A stretch of 64,000 nt of DNA from Paulinella micropora (GCA_009731375.1 BJOX01000010.1:839156-903155), one strand, 5' to 3'; positions 10,309 through 20,615 are shown, numbered from the stretch's first letter. Program-made: numbers and translations. Notes: generated by a model from the sequence alone, not told the origin.

Positions 10309-11093
10309 GTGACATTTTTTTCTTTTATCACGCGTCGGACATTGAAAGCTGCATGTGGATTAATCTCATAGTACCCATGTCAGATCATGTCTTATTAAAA
10401 TATTTTTATACCATTGTTGTTACTTGGCATTTTTATCGCAACATATGAGTGCGAAGGTCAATCGGCAAATGGATACGACACCGTAGAAGGGGATTGCTTG
10501 TGAGTTTAGCGATGGTGTTCCTGGTACGACCCTGCTTCAAGTATCCAGGGTGATGTTCTCAAAAAATGTTCTCATAGTAGACATATTAAATATTTTTTTC
10601 TTTGGATATACTTAATATCGTCATACCAGCACGGTCCGTCTCTACTTGTGTCGGTTTATCGCATGGTCGGGTTCACTCACACCGGCTTTGGATATAGTTA
10701 TTAGGACTGGCCCCCTAGTACTATATTAAGGTAACCGATTGAAAACAAGGGTATGTTATTAAAAGACAATGTATTTACTGATCGGAAGTGTTTTTAGAGA
10801 AGGAGAAAAATTATAATGCTGCTTTTATTTTAATAGTAATACTATTGTTCTTGACATACTGCCTCAGGATTAAGTTACGGGGGGGACAACGAGTGTGGAA
10901 GGAGGAGTTTTTTATTTATTTACAAAAAATGAGGCTAGAGATTTACAGTTGACGCGTGTCTGGTGTATGCGTTTTATTTATCCACTGCACCGTCTATCCG
11001 TGGGTTAATGCACTTAGTTGCAACACCCCGTAGCGTTTGTGCAGAAAAGAAATCAGCAGCTATATGACGAAAATATTGCATATTTCCGTCATA
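10309..11093 (+). other. 3' noncoding region of the Ty3-type element
   Basis: About 785 bases between the pol stop and the polypurine tract, AT-richer than pol, with no ORF of note. The final part is shared with positions 1-90. I see no extra (env-like) gene here. Confidence 0.65.
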
Positions 11094-11110
11094 AAAACGG
11101 GAAGGAGTAC
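11094..11110 (+). other. Polypurine tract
   Basis: AAAAACGGGAAGGAGTAC directly abuts the 3' LTR. The equivalent purine run precedes the LTR at 91. It would prime plus-strand synthesis; this is the standard role of such a tract in LTR elements. Confidence 0.7.
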
Positions 11111-11360
11111 TGTAGGCATCACCCCCCCGGATAGCCGGTAAAAAGTACAGTTTTTCGGGTGTCAGGTGCACCTAGTTTTTTTCCCAGTATTTCAATATCG
11201 TTTGGCCGGATTTGACCTAATGCCATTTTAACCGTGGTCTGTGGCCGCTTTCTTTTTCGGCTTCACTGAGCTAATATAACGAGACATCATTCTCCTTTGG
11301 GGGATTTGTGTCTGGTTGTATTACCGACTTTTTATCGAGCTATCTTCAGGGATTGTAACA
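11111..11360 (+). repeat. 3' LTR
   Basis: A 250-bp LTR with intact TG...CA ends. Against the 5' LTR I count A/G at base 2, A/G in the GATAGCC-GTAA segment, one T fewer in a T run, and C for A in TTTGGC-GGATT. The pair is therefore about 98-99% identical. Confidence 0.92.
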
Positions 11361-11687
11361 AAGACATTTCGGGAAAAACTGATAGAATGGGCAAAGAAAA
11401 GGGAGGTATGTCCTCATGAGTTAGAAAGGGTACGAGAGGCAATGATCAAGGCAGAGGAAGCGAATATATCGGGGTTGATGTTGCCTGAGATGAGACGGGC
11501 ACGATACGTGTGGAACCAAGAGGCGAGGGAAATGCGGAGACAGTTCAAGGAGTCAATGAAGGCTGTCAAACGGGAGAGACGTGAATATGAAGAGCCCAGG
11601 AAGGCTGAGGAGCAGGAGAAACGAAAAAGGGAGGGGAAACAGACAAAAGAAGAGAAGCCATACAAGAAGGCTATGGAGGAGGAATAA
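11361..11687 (+). pseudogene. Charged hypothetical protein copy 2, 3' part after the insertion
   Basis: The frame reads K-T-F-R-E-K-L-I-E-W-A-K-K straight after the 3' LTR and runs to TAA: about 108 residues, strongly charged and helical, ending in a Lys/Glu-rich tail. It is the natural continuation of the frame cut at 973 (D-V-Y-K-E-V-V-A-T-A-K-E-Y-E). Followed by the repeated CCATACTTTAGG block. Function unknown. Confidence 0.45.
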
Positions 11688-11732
11688 CTAATGAGGTAGG
11701 AGGGACACGACCCATACTTCCATACTTTAGGC

Positions 11733-11891
11733 ATGTCTGAGGGAGACAAAGCGGAGAAGGTCAGACGTCAGAAGAAGAGGAAGAACGTAGTGGGGAAACG
11801 AGTGAGGAGACGGAAGAAAGGGAGGATTACGGGTGTGGAAAGATGCTGGCGTCTTGGGCTGGGAGACAGGAAGAGGAATATTTCGAAATGA
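11733..11891 (+). CDS. Start of a third charged-protein unit, truncated
   Basis: ATG 11733 opens 52 residues (M-S-E-G-D-K-A-E-K-V, then Arg/Lys-rich) ending at TGA. The first 12 bases before the ATG and the first codons match the start at 792. It looks like the beginning of a third tandem unit whose remainder is lost or frameshifted. It may not be expressed. Confidence 0.3.
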   Translation: MSEGDKAEKVRRQKKRKNVVGKRVRRRKKGRITGVERCWRLGLGDRKRNISK

Positions 11892-12624
11892 GGCGACAAG
11901 TTCAGGGGGGCCTATACACCGGGGGCCTTTGCAAAGCCGGTTAACTTAGTACTGTGTTACGATAGTAGGATATTTAATAAACAGATAACTGTTACTAACG
12001 ATATGAAGACTGAGGAATACCTAAAGTAGGGACTCCGTAATCTCCAGACCAAGGCTAATCGGCAGACCGGAACGGTCAGTATTGCCATTATATACCGGGT
12101 GGGCGGCATAATCCCTTCTCCCCCCCGAGCGCGCTCGCCAGTTTGCGCGCGAGGAGTCGAACTGACGCCCCCGCTGACCAACATCGGGATAAAATGCAAA
12201 TACAAACCTGAGTGACGGTCAACGCCGTACTCGTATTAACGAATTAAACAAAATTGTAGGTTGGGCCAAACGCCAACACTTACACTACGTAAGATTTTGA
12301 TTAATTTCCCGTTAAGCCATTCGTTAATGCTTCAATCTGCGCCCCTCGCCGCCCGTTGAATCAGGTTTCCGCCACCCCGTGCCCGAAACCGTTATCCCCC
12401 GCCTTTGAGACCAAAACTTGCCTCTTACCCTCAATTCCCCGTAACCGGCCCCTAGTCACTCATCGTCCCCGCGACCTAGTGTCGGTCTATACTATCCTAA
12501 GCGAGTCTTCTCTTCCCCGTTTCCGGAACTCCGCCGATTCCGTCGATCCGGTGCTCACCAGGCCGCGCCGTCGCTCGATCGATCCTCATGCGTTGCCGCC
12601 GATTCCCGTGCCCTGACGCCGCCG
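11892..12624. other. Unassigned low-copy DNA
   Basis: Roughly 730 bases of mixed composition with no credible ORF, no microsatellite and no recognised element. A C-rich stretch begins near 12350. Confidence 0.5.
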
Positions 12625-12723
12625 CCGTCTCGGTCACGCCTGATCCCAGGTGTTGAAGCCACCCCCGTCTCGGTCACGCCGAATCCAAGGTGTTGAAGCA
12701 GCCCCCACGCCGAATCCAAGGCC
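12625..12723. repeat. 40-bp minisatellite, about 2.5 units
   Basis: Two units starting CCGTCTCGGTCACGCC at 12625 and 12665 (exact 40-bp spacing, ending GGTGTTGAAGC), and a partial third at 12702 with CACGCCGAATCCAAGG. Confidence 0.75.
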
Positions 12724-13776
12724 ATACCCGAATTGATACTTCTGGCTTTTAATAGCCTCATAGTGCCCGCTTGGTACGCTGCAGTGCCGGTCGCCCAGCC
12801 CAGAGGTAACGTAGGCAAGGAAAGGCTCCCCCGGACCTTTGCTACCCCCACCAAGGCCCCTCCAGCTCTGAAACGCCATGCTTGAAACGAACCTAAGAAC
12901 TGATAACACGAATGATATACATACCCACTATCTATTCATCACTTCATCCCTTCTCCCCCCAAAAAGATCCATGTCCCCCGTTGATCCCCTTCAAAGCCCC
13001 CCTGTGTAATATTCTCACTCTGGTGTCCCCCTCACCCGAGTGTCAGAGTTGCCGCTTTCCCGTTGTCCTCTTCCTCGTTCTTCTCGTCGTCTTTCTTTTC
13101 ATCTTTCTCATTTCTGCCCCGCGCCCCCTCCCCTCTCACTATCCCATCCTCTTACTATTCCATCCACTCCCGACTATCCTATCCATCAGCCTATTGACTA
13201 TCCCTATTTGGTATCCCCTGTCTTCCTCCCCCCTCGCTATTCTACCCCTCTCTATCTAAACTGGATTAGTCAGTATGCATTAGCCCCACGCTCGACCCGT
13301 ATGCCCCTTTCATCCGCTGGTATAAGAAGAATATATAGAGTTCGATTTCATCGCTCGTCACCGAGTGGAATAATACAAGGTCTTGTGCCGATCCGCTCCC
13401 CAGTTTCCCCAATGAGCCTATAAGGCATAAGACATGTATGTCATTCATTTCCCGATATATCCGCTATGTCCGATAGGGCGACAGTCCGCGATTTTTCTGC
13501 AAGCCCGCATAGTTGTATAATATGTCAGTTTGATATTTCCCCCCCCCATAACCCCGTAAAGTCACACAGTATTATAAATTTCTATAACCCGTGAGCCCGT
13601 ATAGTATAATAATCTTCTCGTATATGTATGCATAACCCGCGTCTTCACAATGTGTACCTCGTTGGTATAAAGTTCATGTCGCATGCCCGTCACCGTACCT
13701 GTGAAAGTAAAAGTATACCGCTCCCCCCTCTCTGGTCTTCAGTCATCTTCGATCTCGTGTATCATTCATATTCTCA
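12724..13776. other. Unassigned pyrimidine-rich DNA
   Basis: The + strand is strongly C/T-rich (CTTTCCTC-type stretches, CCCCTC runs). Open frames here are products of that composition. The motif CCCGTA/CCCGCA recurs loosely from 13500 onward and leads into the repeat at 13777. Confidence 0.4.
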
Positions 13777-13920
13777 TCACCCCCTCATAAAGTCCCGTAA
13801 TTCATTTACACTGTTATCACCCCCTCATGTATCCGCAAGTCATTGAAGTCAATATCACCCCGTCATATACCCGCAATTCAGTAATACCGTCATCACCCCG
13901 TCATATACCCGCAGTTCATA
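13777..13920. repeat. 38-40-bp degenerate minisatellite, about 3.5 units
   Basis: Units begin TCACCCCSTCAT at 13777, about 13817, 13855 and 13893, each with a following T/CCCGCAAKTCA. Spacing is 40, 38 and 38 bp. Confidence 0.7.
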
Positions 13921-14019
13921 TTCTTTTCATCTCATCTTCTCTCATCTTCTTTTTCATTTTTCATTCTTCTCCATTCATATTCTATCTTTTCGCTCGTCAT
14001 CAGTTCATCACCTCCTCCG

Positions 14020-14580
14020 CTATTGCGCCCGTCCTCTTGCCCGTGTCATCCGACCACCCGTCGTAGGCCGCTTCTTGCCTCTTGACACAACGGCTGCTGG
14101 CGGGGCGCCGATAATCTCGAAAGGCAGGCCCTCCGCATCTATCTCGACGTCGTCCCAAATGTGTGCCGGTATCCGCCTCTCTTCGGTGAGATCGAACTGC
14201 ACATTCAACACCAACCGCGGTCTCGTTTGAATGGTGTATGGGATATGATCTTCGTCATCCAACTTGACAGTAGCATCGCACGTTTCTCGCTTCTTCACCG
14301 CCTTTTCCAGAAAAACCTGGTCAAACCGCAGCATCTTTTCCTCCCCCACCTCATCACTACTCCTCCAAAAGTGCATCACCGGAGTTATTCCCTTTCGTAT
14401 CTTATGTCGTGACGTTCCCCCCAAACTTAGGACCCGCATGACATAAAAGTCGTCCATCGTATCATCACTTACTTCCTTTTCCGCTGGCATCATTAAGTAG
14501 AACTTATCAGTCTTCCACTTGATCTTATCAATCTCTCCTGCTTTTTCCACCCATAGGCCTCGCCCGTTTTTGATCCCCAT
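14020..14580 (-). pseudogene. pol: C-terminal domain of a second, related Ty3-type pol
   Basis: A 186-codon frame on the minus strand, ending in TAG. From residue 20 it matches the C-terminal domain of the 8644-10308 protein in order: F-Y-L-M-M-P-A-E, V-S-D-D-T-M-D-D-F-Y-V-M-R, P-V-M-H-F-W-R-S, then T-I-Q-T-R-P-R-L-V-L-N-V-Q-F-D-L and I-P-A-H-I-W-D. Upstream (minus strand, 14581 rightward) the frame stays open and charged except for one TGA at 14613-14611. No integrase core follows, and no LTR was recognised nearby. It is a diverged fragment of another element family that keeps the same terminal module. Confidence 0.72.
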
Positions 14581-15190
14581 ATGCCCCTCCGGCGCCTCCG
14601 GCTTCGATGGTCACCCTGGACCTCGCTTTTCTTGACCCCCTTGTGCACTCACGCCTTCTCCCTTTGCTTCCACCTCCCCTCCCTGACAGTATACTCTTTC
14701 CGCTCAATCACCCAACCCTTACCAAGCCCTTAGCCTTTAACTTTACAATCACCTAACCCTCACCCTGTAGTGAAATTAACCTTGGCAAAGGGGTGAGCAC
14801 GGTCACTCGTGGTCCGGTAAACCCCTGTTATTAAATAACTATTCTCGAAAGTAACTTCACTCTAAGGCAGATTTCAACTGATTGAAAAGTTGAATCAGAA
14901 TAATTTATATATTTTATATACTAAAAAATTTAAGATTGAAAGTTGGGTGAGGCTTTTCAACTAATCAGTTTATTCCGGCCGCCCCACTAATCCTTATTTT
15001 GGGTATTACAGGTACTTGCCACACGTAGGGAATCATTGAGTGTATTACAGAGTGGGAAGCGGCGCAAAAGGAAAGTGGAAGGACGGTGGTATCATCTTCG
15101 TATTTTAAACTTAAGTGCTGAGTAATCAAAGGTTCTGCTTCTTGGATTGCGCTATTATTGATAAAATTAAGTGAACTATTCTAAACCAAA
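14581..15190. other. Unassigned DNA upstream of the pol fragment
   Basis: 14581-14760 probably continues the charged linker of the minus-strand pol fragment. 14760-15190 is AT-rich, with short runs of TTATATATTTTATATA type and no ORF of note. Confidence 0.4.
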
Positions 15191-15199
15191 AAGATTGCC

Positions 15200-15390
15200 A
15201 CCGCCCCCCCCCCCCCGGGGGGGGGGGGGGGGGGGGGGGGGGCGGGGGGGGGGNNNNNNNNNNNNNNNNNNNNNNNNNNNNNNNNNNNNNNNNNNNNNNN
15301 NNNNNNNNNNNNNNNNNNNNNNNNNNNNNNNNNNNNNNNNNNNNNNNNNCCCCCCCCCCCCCGGGGGGGGAGGGGGGGGGGGTGGGGGCA
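15200..15390. other. N gap 15254-15349 inside C/G homopolymers
   Basis: Poly-C then poly-G before the 96-base gap, and poly-C then poly-G after it. Such switches next to N are typical of unresolved assembly, so ORFs through here are not real. Confidence 0.85.
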
Positions 15391-15505
15391 GGGGAGGGCG
15401 AACTAAGTACTGAGCAAAGAGACAGGGAAAGGAAATGCTTCAGAACTGGGTATGAACAGAGGGCCTGGCTCACAGGCGTGAATTAGGTAGGTAAACTATC
15501 TTGGT

Positions 15506-16046
15506 ACTATCGACATTCGAACTGGCAAAGTCTTCCAACCTGTATCATCTTCTCAATCAATATGTGAGGTATGGACATGCTGAGCGCGTCTTGTGAAAGC
15601 TCAGGGGACTGAGCGGTCAAACTACGGCTTCAGCCTTGTGATTGCGGCGCTATGGTTGATGGAGAACGATAATTTCCAGGTTGCAGGATGTTGCCTCTTC
15701 AATGGCGTCAATAGTACTGTAGACATGCAAAGTGGCTTAATCGTCCAACCTTGATCTAAGCTTTCTCGGTCGATACTGCTAGGAGGATCATGAAGCTAGT
15801 TAGTACTACAGAAATAAACCAGCAAGATGGGAGGCAAATACAGCGAAACTTTCCTGGCATTTGCGGTGATAATACTATGGACGTTCAACTGGCAAAACAG
15901 CCCACTTTGATCTGATTGTTCTCAATCAACATTTGAGATACGAAAATGCAGAGCACACCGTTGGAAAGTTCTTGTCTTGAGCTTCCAAATGATTGCTTCA
16001 GCCTTGTCATACCACTTCGAGTGATGGAGAACGATGAGATCAAAGT
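15506..16046. repeat. Old tandem duplication, about 365-bp period
   Basis: 15506-15671 and 15874-16035 share a series of blocks in order: ACTAT-GAC-TTC, CTGGCAAA, TTCTCAATCAA, TTGCTTCAGCCTTGT or near, GATGGAGAACGAT. Offsets drift from 368 to 364. A weaker middle copy may start near 15712. No coding potential seen. Confidence 0.55.
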
Positions 16047-16276
16047 CGAAGGGTTTTGTCCCTTGAATGTACCCAGAAATATCCTCAGAAATTTACCACA
16101 TTTTCACCTCTAGTCTCATAATATAATTTTGGGTTATCTATTAGCAAACTCAAGACAAGGGGGTTTTCAGACGATGTTAGAGTGGGGTAAGCAGAGAGGA
16201 AATCACGCGGGTGAGTGTGGCGCGAGAAGCCTTCGAGTTGGTCTGCACCGTGGCGCCACCGCTGCGTAACTAGAAA

Positions 16277-16295
16277 ATGATAATAATAATAAATG

Positions 16296-16339
<44 letters not shown>

Positions 16340-16376
16340 TACTACTACTACTACTACTACTATTATTATTATTATG

Positions 16377-16417
<41 letters not shown>

Positions 16418-16419
16418 AT
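16277..16419. repeat. Trinucleotide array (TAC)n then (TTA)n
   Basis: About 65 bases of (TAC)n followed by (TTA/ATT)n running directly into the SINE head at 16424. Confidence 0.95.
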
Positions 16420-16423
16420 TATG

Positions 16424-16499
16424 GACACCGTGATAGCCCAGTGGTCAAGTTCTACCATCTGGGCCCTGTCGCCAGTTCGATTCCCGTCGGTGCCACCAG
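16424..16499 (+). mobile_element. SINE-1 head (tRNA-derived), cut by a gap
   Basis: Begins GGACACCG, contains an A box TAGCCCAGTGG and a B box AGTTCGATTCC, and ends CGGTGCCACCA just before N. The same head recurs at 18696 (minus) and 30694. It sits directly on (TTA)n. Confidence 0.82.
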
Positions 16500-16660
16500 N
16501 NNNNNNNNNNNNNNNNNNNNNNNNNNNNNNNNNNNNNNNNNNNNNNNNNNNNNNNNNNNNNNNNNNNNNNNNNNNNNNNNNNNNNNNNNNNNNNNNNNNN
16601 NNNNNNNNNNNNNNNNNNNNNNNNNNNNNNNNNNNNNNNNNNNNNNNNNNNNNNNNNNNN
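16500..16660. other. N gap with G/C homopolymer on the right
   Basis: 161 N, then poly-G and poly-C to about 16696. Confidence 0.95.
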
Positions 16661-16696
16661 GGGTGGGGGGGGGGGGGGTCCCCCCCCCCCCCCCCC

Positions 16697-16970
16697 AACG
16701 CACACAACCCGCATTCCGCACTCTTGTCGGAATAAATCATGGTTTGTGGGAACCAGGAGGATTTGGGAGCTCATATTGGCAGGTGGCTAGCCACAGACTC
16801 GATGTTGATGCTGATATAATTTTTGGAATTCACGCAGATATTTGCGTTAGGGGAGTGTCCTGAATGGCAAAATTCCTTGTTTTTTTTTTTGGGAGTACTT
16901 GCCAGTACCTCCGCAATTGAACGTACCCTGTCGACGGGGAAGGGGGGGTCCGGGGGGCACTCCCCCCGTA
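16697..16970. other. Unassigned DNA
   Basis: About 270 bases with no ORF or repeat recognised, apart from a T run (16880-16890) and a G-rich stretch near 16940. Confidence 0.4.
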
Positions 16971-16971
16971 G

Positions 16972-17465
16972 CCGGCACCAAAATGAATGGCTCTAAGAGT
17001 TGTGCCCAGAAATTGGAGTAGCCGGCACCAAAATGAATGGCTCTAAGATTTGGGAGCCCCGTAGCCGGCACCTAAACCCTGTAATTGTACGTGCGTACCC
17101 GAAGCAAATTTGCCGGCACCAAAATGAATGGTTGAGAAAGCTCCAAGGCTCCCAAAGTTGTGCCAGAAGGGTTGAGAGGCTGATTTTTTGGTCTTCACAG
17201 CCTCGGGACACACTCTAGGTAGTGAACCAGTTGAAATAGAGATTTGCAAAGTCTGGCAGAGTAATGCCAAAATGAATGGCTGAGAATGATCCAAGGCTCT
17301 AAGAGTTGTGCCAGAGGGTTTTAGAGGAAGATTGTGTTTTCGCAAGCTTGTCACGAGCTCTTTTAGGGATATAGTTGAAATTATGAAATTCGAATGTAAT
17401 TACAAAGTAGTGCCAAAATGAATGGCTGAGATTGCTCGATGCTGTAAAAGTTGTGCATGTGAGAA
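16972..17465. repeat. Degenerate satellite with CCAAAATGAATGG core
   Basis: Five copies of the core: 16977, 17027, 17116, 17268 and 17412. The first three are preceded by GCCGGCA. Later copies extend over GGCTGAGA, CTCCAAGGCTC and AGTTGTGCCAGA-GGG, with spacings of about 50, 90, 150 and 145 bp. This is an irregular, partly decayed tandem family cut by the gap at 17532. Confidence 0.65.
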
Positions 17466-17531
17466 TGAGAGGGAAAGCGATCTTGGGAAGAGGAGGGTGT
17501 GTGTGTGTGAGGGGGGGGGGGGGGGGGGAAA

Positions 17532-17956
17532 NNNNNNNNNNNNNNNNNNNNNNNNNNNNNNNNNNNNNNNNNNNNNNNNNNNNNNNNNNNNNNNNNNNNN
17601 NNNNNNNNNNNNNNNNNNNNNNNNNNNNNNNNNNNNNNNNNNNNNNNNNNNNNNNNNNNNNNNNNNNNNNNNNNNNNNNNNNNNNNNNNNNNNNNNNNNN
17701 NNNNNNNNNNNNNNNNNNNNNNNNNNNNNNNNNNNNNNNNNNNNNNNNNNNNNNNNNNNNNNNNNNNNNNNNNNNNNNNNNNNNNNNNNNNNNNNNNNNN
17801 NNNNNNNNNNNNNNNNNNNNNNNNNNNNNNNNNNNNNNNNNNNNNNNNNNNNNNNNNNNNNNNNNNNNNNNNNNNNNNNNNNNNNNNNNNNNNNNNNNNN
17901 NNNNNNNNNNNNNNNNNNNNNNNNNNNNNNNNNNNNNNNNNNNNNNNNNNNNNNNN
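17532..17956. other. N gap
   Basis: 425 N preceded by a (GT)n and poly-G run. Confidence 0.97.
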
Positions 17957-18306
17957 CCTGAGGGCAAGACTGCACTAAGCCGAGGTTATTCCGCAGTCCC
18001 AGCAACCTCTTGCAAGACGTCACCGAATGTGCAAGTGCATACACCAAGCGCGGTTGCTAGAGCTGCCTCGAAACCCCACCCATAACAATCTGGTGTCTGC
18101 TGGGTCCTGGGCTATCAACCAGCATACGCGGAGTTTGATCTTTTACGCGCGCAACGACCCTCCTCCCAGCATCTACCACCAAAGGGTTATGAGTTGGCGT
18201 CACAGTTTAACGCCTTGAGGCCATTGGGCTGGAACTCTGTTTAGCAAGTGTGACTAGGTTTTTTCATCGGGATTTCCCTCAAATATGTCACAGTCAACAC
18301 TCCAAG
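17957..18306 (+). mobile_element. Probable 3' end of an unidentified non-LTR element
   Basis: 350 bases of unique DNA between the gap and (AAT)n, ending CAACACTCCAAGG immediately before the array. The arrangement is that of the SINE bodies nearby, but its tail does not match theirs. No coding match. Confidence 0.3.
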
Positions 18307-18344
<38 letters not shown>

Positions 18345-18366
18345 TAATAATAATAATATAATGAAA

Positions 18367-18424
<58 letters not shown>

Positions 18425-18463
18425 TAATAATGATAATAATAATAATAATAATAATCATAATAA
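18307..18463. repeat. (AAT)n microsatellite
   Basis: Nearly pure ATA/AAT with scattered ATG variants. It forms the 3' side of the minus-strand SINE that follows. Confidence 0.95.
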
Positions 18464-18464
18464 T

Positions 18465-18696
18465 AGTGCTTCTCTGTCAATGGCTGATGCAAATCTGCAC
18501 ATGCGCCTCCATCGTCTCACCCGTGAGGGGAGTACGAAGAATTGACGATAGGCTCTAATGACACCCCCGCACGGGCAGTTCCAACACTTCCAGACGGACC
18601 GGTATGTTCAATGAAAATACTGGTGGCACCGACGCGAATCGAACAGGAGACAGGGCCCAGATGGTAGAACTTGACCACTGGGCTATCACGGTGTCC
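18465..18696 (-). mobile_element. SINE-1, full-length copy
   Basis: 232 bp on the minus strand. The tRNA-like head (GGACACCG at 18696, A box TAGCCCAGTGG, B box TGTTCGATTCG, CGGTGCCACCA) is followed by a body and the tail ATCAGCCATTGACAG, then (TTA)n. Compared with 30694-30962 it lacks the internal 36-bp duplication. Pol III would be expected to transcribe it from the internal boxes; that is knowledge of the class, not seen here. Confidence 0.85.
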
Positions 18697-18741
<45 letters not shown>

Positions 18742-18753
18742 TATAATAATAAT
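18697..18753. repeat. (AAT)n microsatellite between two elements
   Basis: About 57 bases of AAT units, flanked by SINE-1 on the left and SINE-2 on the right. Confidence 0.95.
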
Positions 18754-18928
18754 AATGTATCTCCTGCCAATTGCTGAGCCAAAAGGCCATGTGCATCCAG
18801 TCCTCCATTCCATAAGGAAAGTCTCCACACCAATCGGTGGAATAAAGGAAGTGACGGCATAGAACATTACTCTAGGAGCTTTATACCAATCAGCCCATTG
18901 AAAAGGACCAATGGCCTATGTACTCCCT
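18754..18928 (-). mobile_element. SINE-2-like element, 3' part
   Basis: Unique 175-bp body repeated at 28808-28922. On the minus strand it ends GGCTCAGCAATTGGCAG, GAGATACAT, then (TTA)n. That tail aligns with the SINE-1 tail, although the bodies differ. No A or B box was recognised, so it could be a 5'-truncated LINE end. Confidence 0.65.
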
Positions 18929-19436
18929 AAATAATAATAATAATAATAATAATAATATTAATAAATAGACGAGAAATGGATTAATTGCCAGATACAAGGA
19001 GCGAACATCAACAGACGCTTCGAGCAATAAATAAATAAACATACATAAATAAATACATAAATACATACATAAATACATACATGAATACATACATAAATAC
19101 ATACATACATACATACATACATACATACATAAATAAACAAATAGACAAGAAATAGATAAAATTGCCAGATTCAAGGAGCGTATGTACGTATGTATGTATG
19201 CATGTATGTCTGTATGTGTGTTTTACATCGATAGATGCTCCAAGCGAAGGCACCTCCAGACTACCGACCAGCCCCGAATTATCCTATCGTAGATAGACAT
19301 AGACATAGGTAGATACATAGATGGATAGATGAATAGATGAATAGATGGACAGATGGATAGATAGATAGATAGATATGTTTGGTCTATCAGCGCTGCATAT
19401 CCGAAGACATAGGCATCCATTCGATAGATAGGTAGG

Positions 19437-19476
<40 letters not shown>

Positions 19477-19600
19477 CGGTTATTCCATCACACTAGATTA
19501 TGTCGCACATTATGTACGGTGATGTAATTTTGTATTATCTATCCTTACCTGTGTGCACGTGGCGTCGGAATAACCCGCCTCGCGGAGCGCTTTCAACAGC
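18929..19600. repeat. (AAT)n, (TACA)n, (GATA)n with two cassette families
   Basis: A cassette with GCCAGAT-CAAGGAGCG occurs at 18962-19008 and 19138-19176 in AAATA/TACA repeats. A family A cassette (TTTGGTCTATCAGCGCTGC) sits at 19378-19420 in (GATA)n. About 19480-19600 is unique and unassigned. Confidence 0.7.
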
Positions 19601-19605
19601 TATTT

Positions 19606-19830
19606 ATTATAGACATCATCATCATCATCATCAATAACAACAACAACAACAAAAACAGACAAAAGTGTGTCCCCGGGTGGCACTAAATACCGATAAAAGA
19701 CATCATCAACAACAACAACAACAACAAAAAACAGACAAAAGTGTGGCCCCAGGGGGCACTAATACCGATAAAGCGGTTCTTTTTCGGGTGGCACTAAGTA
19801 CCGAAAAAAGCGCTTGTTTTTGAAAAAGAA
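19606..19830. repeat. About 80-bp tandem repeat with (CAA)n
   Basis: Units consist of ATCATCAA, (CAA)n, AACAGACAAAAGTGTG, then a GGGGCACTAA / TACCGATAAA block. Two units start near 19612 and 19698, and a partial third (GGTGGCACTAAGTACCG) lies at about 19785. Confidence 0.65.
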
Positions 19831-19959
19831 ATTTCCTGCCTTTTCTTGTTTGTGGCTCACAAGAAACATCAACCTTGCTTGACACAGATAAATATGAAAA
19901 AAAAAAGTAAATATACATATCTAAATAGCCCTCGCTCCGGGAGGCTTTCAACAACTATA

Positions 19960-20567
19960 AATACATATATTCATACACACATACTTACACACATACATGC
20001 ATACAAACATACATGCATACATACATACATACATACATACATTACATACATACAACCTGTATGGTAGTAATCTGCCCGTAGTAAAGCGGACCGCCCAATG
20101 CCTTTCACATACACATACATACATAAATACGTAAATACATACATTGTATGTATGCATGTATGTATGTATGTATGTATGTATGTATGATTGTGTGTGTGTG
20201 TGTATGTATGCATGTATGTATGTATGTATGTATGTATGTATGTATGTGCATGTATGTGTATGTATGTATGTATGTGTGTATGTATGTGTGTATGTGTATG
20301 TATGTATGTATGTATGTATGTGTATGTATGCATGTATATGTATGTATGTATGTATATGTATGAATTTATGTATGTATGTATTTATGTATTTATGCTGCAT
20401 AAATACATACATACATACATGCATGTTGTATATTTACGAATCTATATATTGTACAGGTAGAGAGAGTATGTATAGATATAGATATGTAAGAATGAAAGAT
20501 AGACATACGGATAGGTAGATAGATAGATAGATAGATAGACGATAGAAGATAGAAGATAAATAGATAA

Positions 20568-20615
<48 letters not shown>

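Larger units (their letters stand above)
974..11360 (+). mobile_element. Ty3-type LTR retrotransposon, nearly complete
   Basis: LTR (974-1224), primer-binding-like site, 5' leader, gag (1987-4494), pol (4570-10308), a long 3' noncoding region, polypurine tract and LTR (11111-11360). The order protease, RT, RNase H, integrase is that of Ty3/gypsy elements. The LTRs differ by about three substitutions and one base of a T run in 250 bp, so the insertion is young. Pol nevertheless has at least three frame breaks while gag is intact. No clean target duplication is visible: the left flank ends ATGAGA and the right flank begins AAGAC. Confidence 0.92.

Noticed and set aside
974-11360. A 4-6-bp target site duplication around the Ty3-type element
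   Set aside because: The flanks ATGAGA and AAGAC share only a loose A/G motif; no exact duplication can be claimed.
12912-13423. Two overlapping ORFs of 115-127 codons
   Set aside because: The region is C/T-rich on one strand; the frames overlap, lack domains and have no homologue in the window.
16424-16499. Functional tRNA gene
   Set aside because: The acceptor arm has an extra base, the T arm does not pair, and the unit recurs with a SINE body and tail at 18465 and 30694.
15126-17967. ORFs running through N gaps (also at 43113-44448, 47424-49868 and 56881-58140)
   Set aside because: The gaps translate as unknown residues and both sides are homopolymer or simple repeat.
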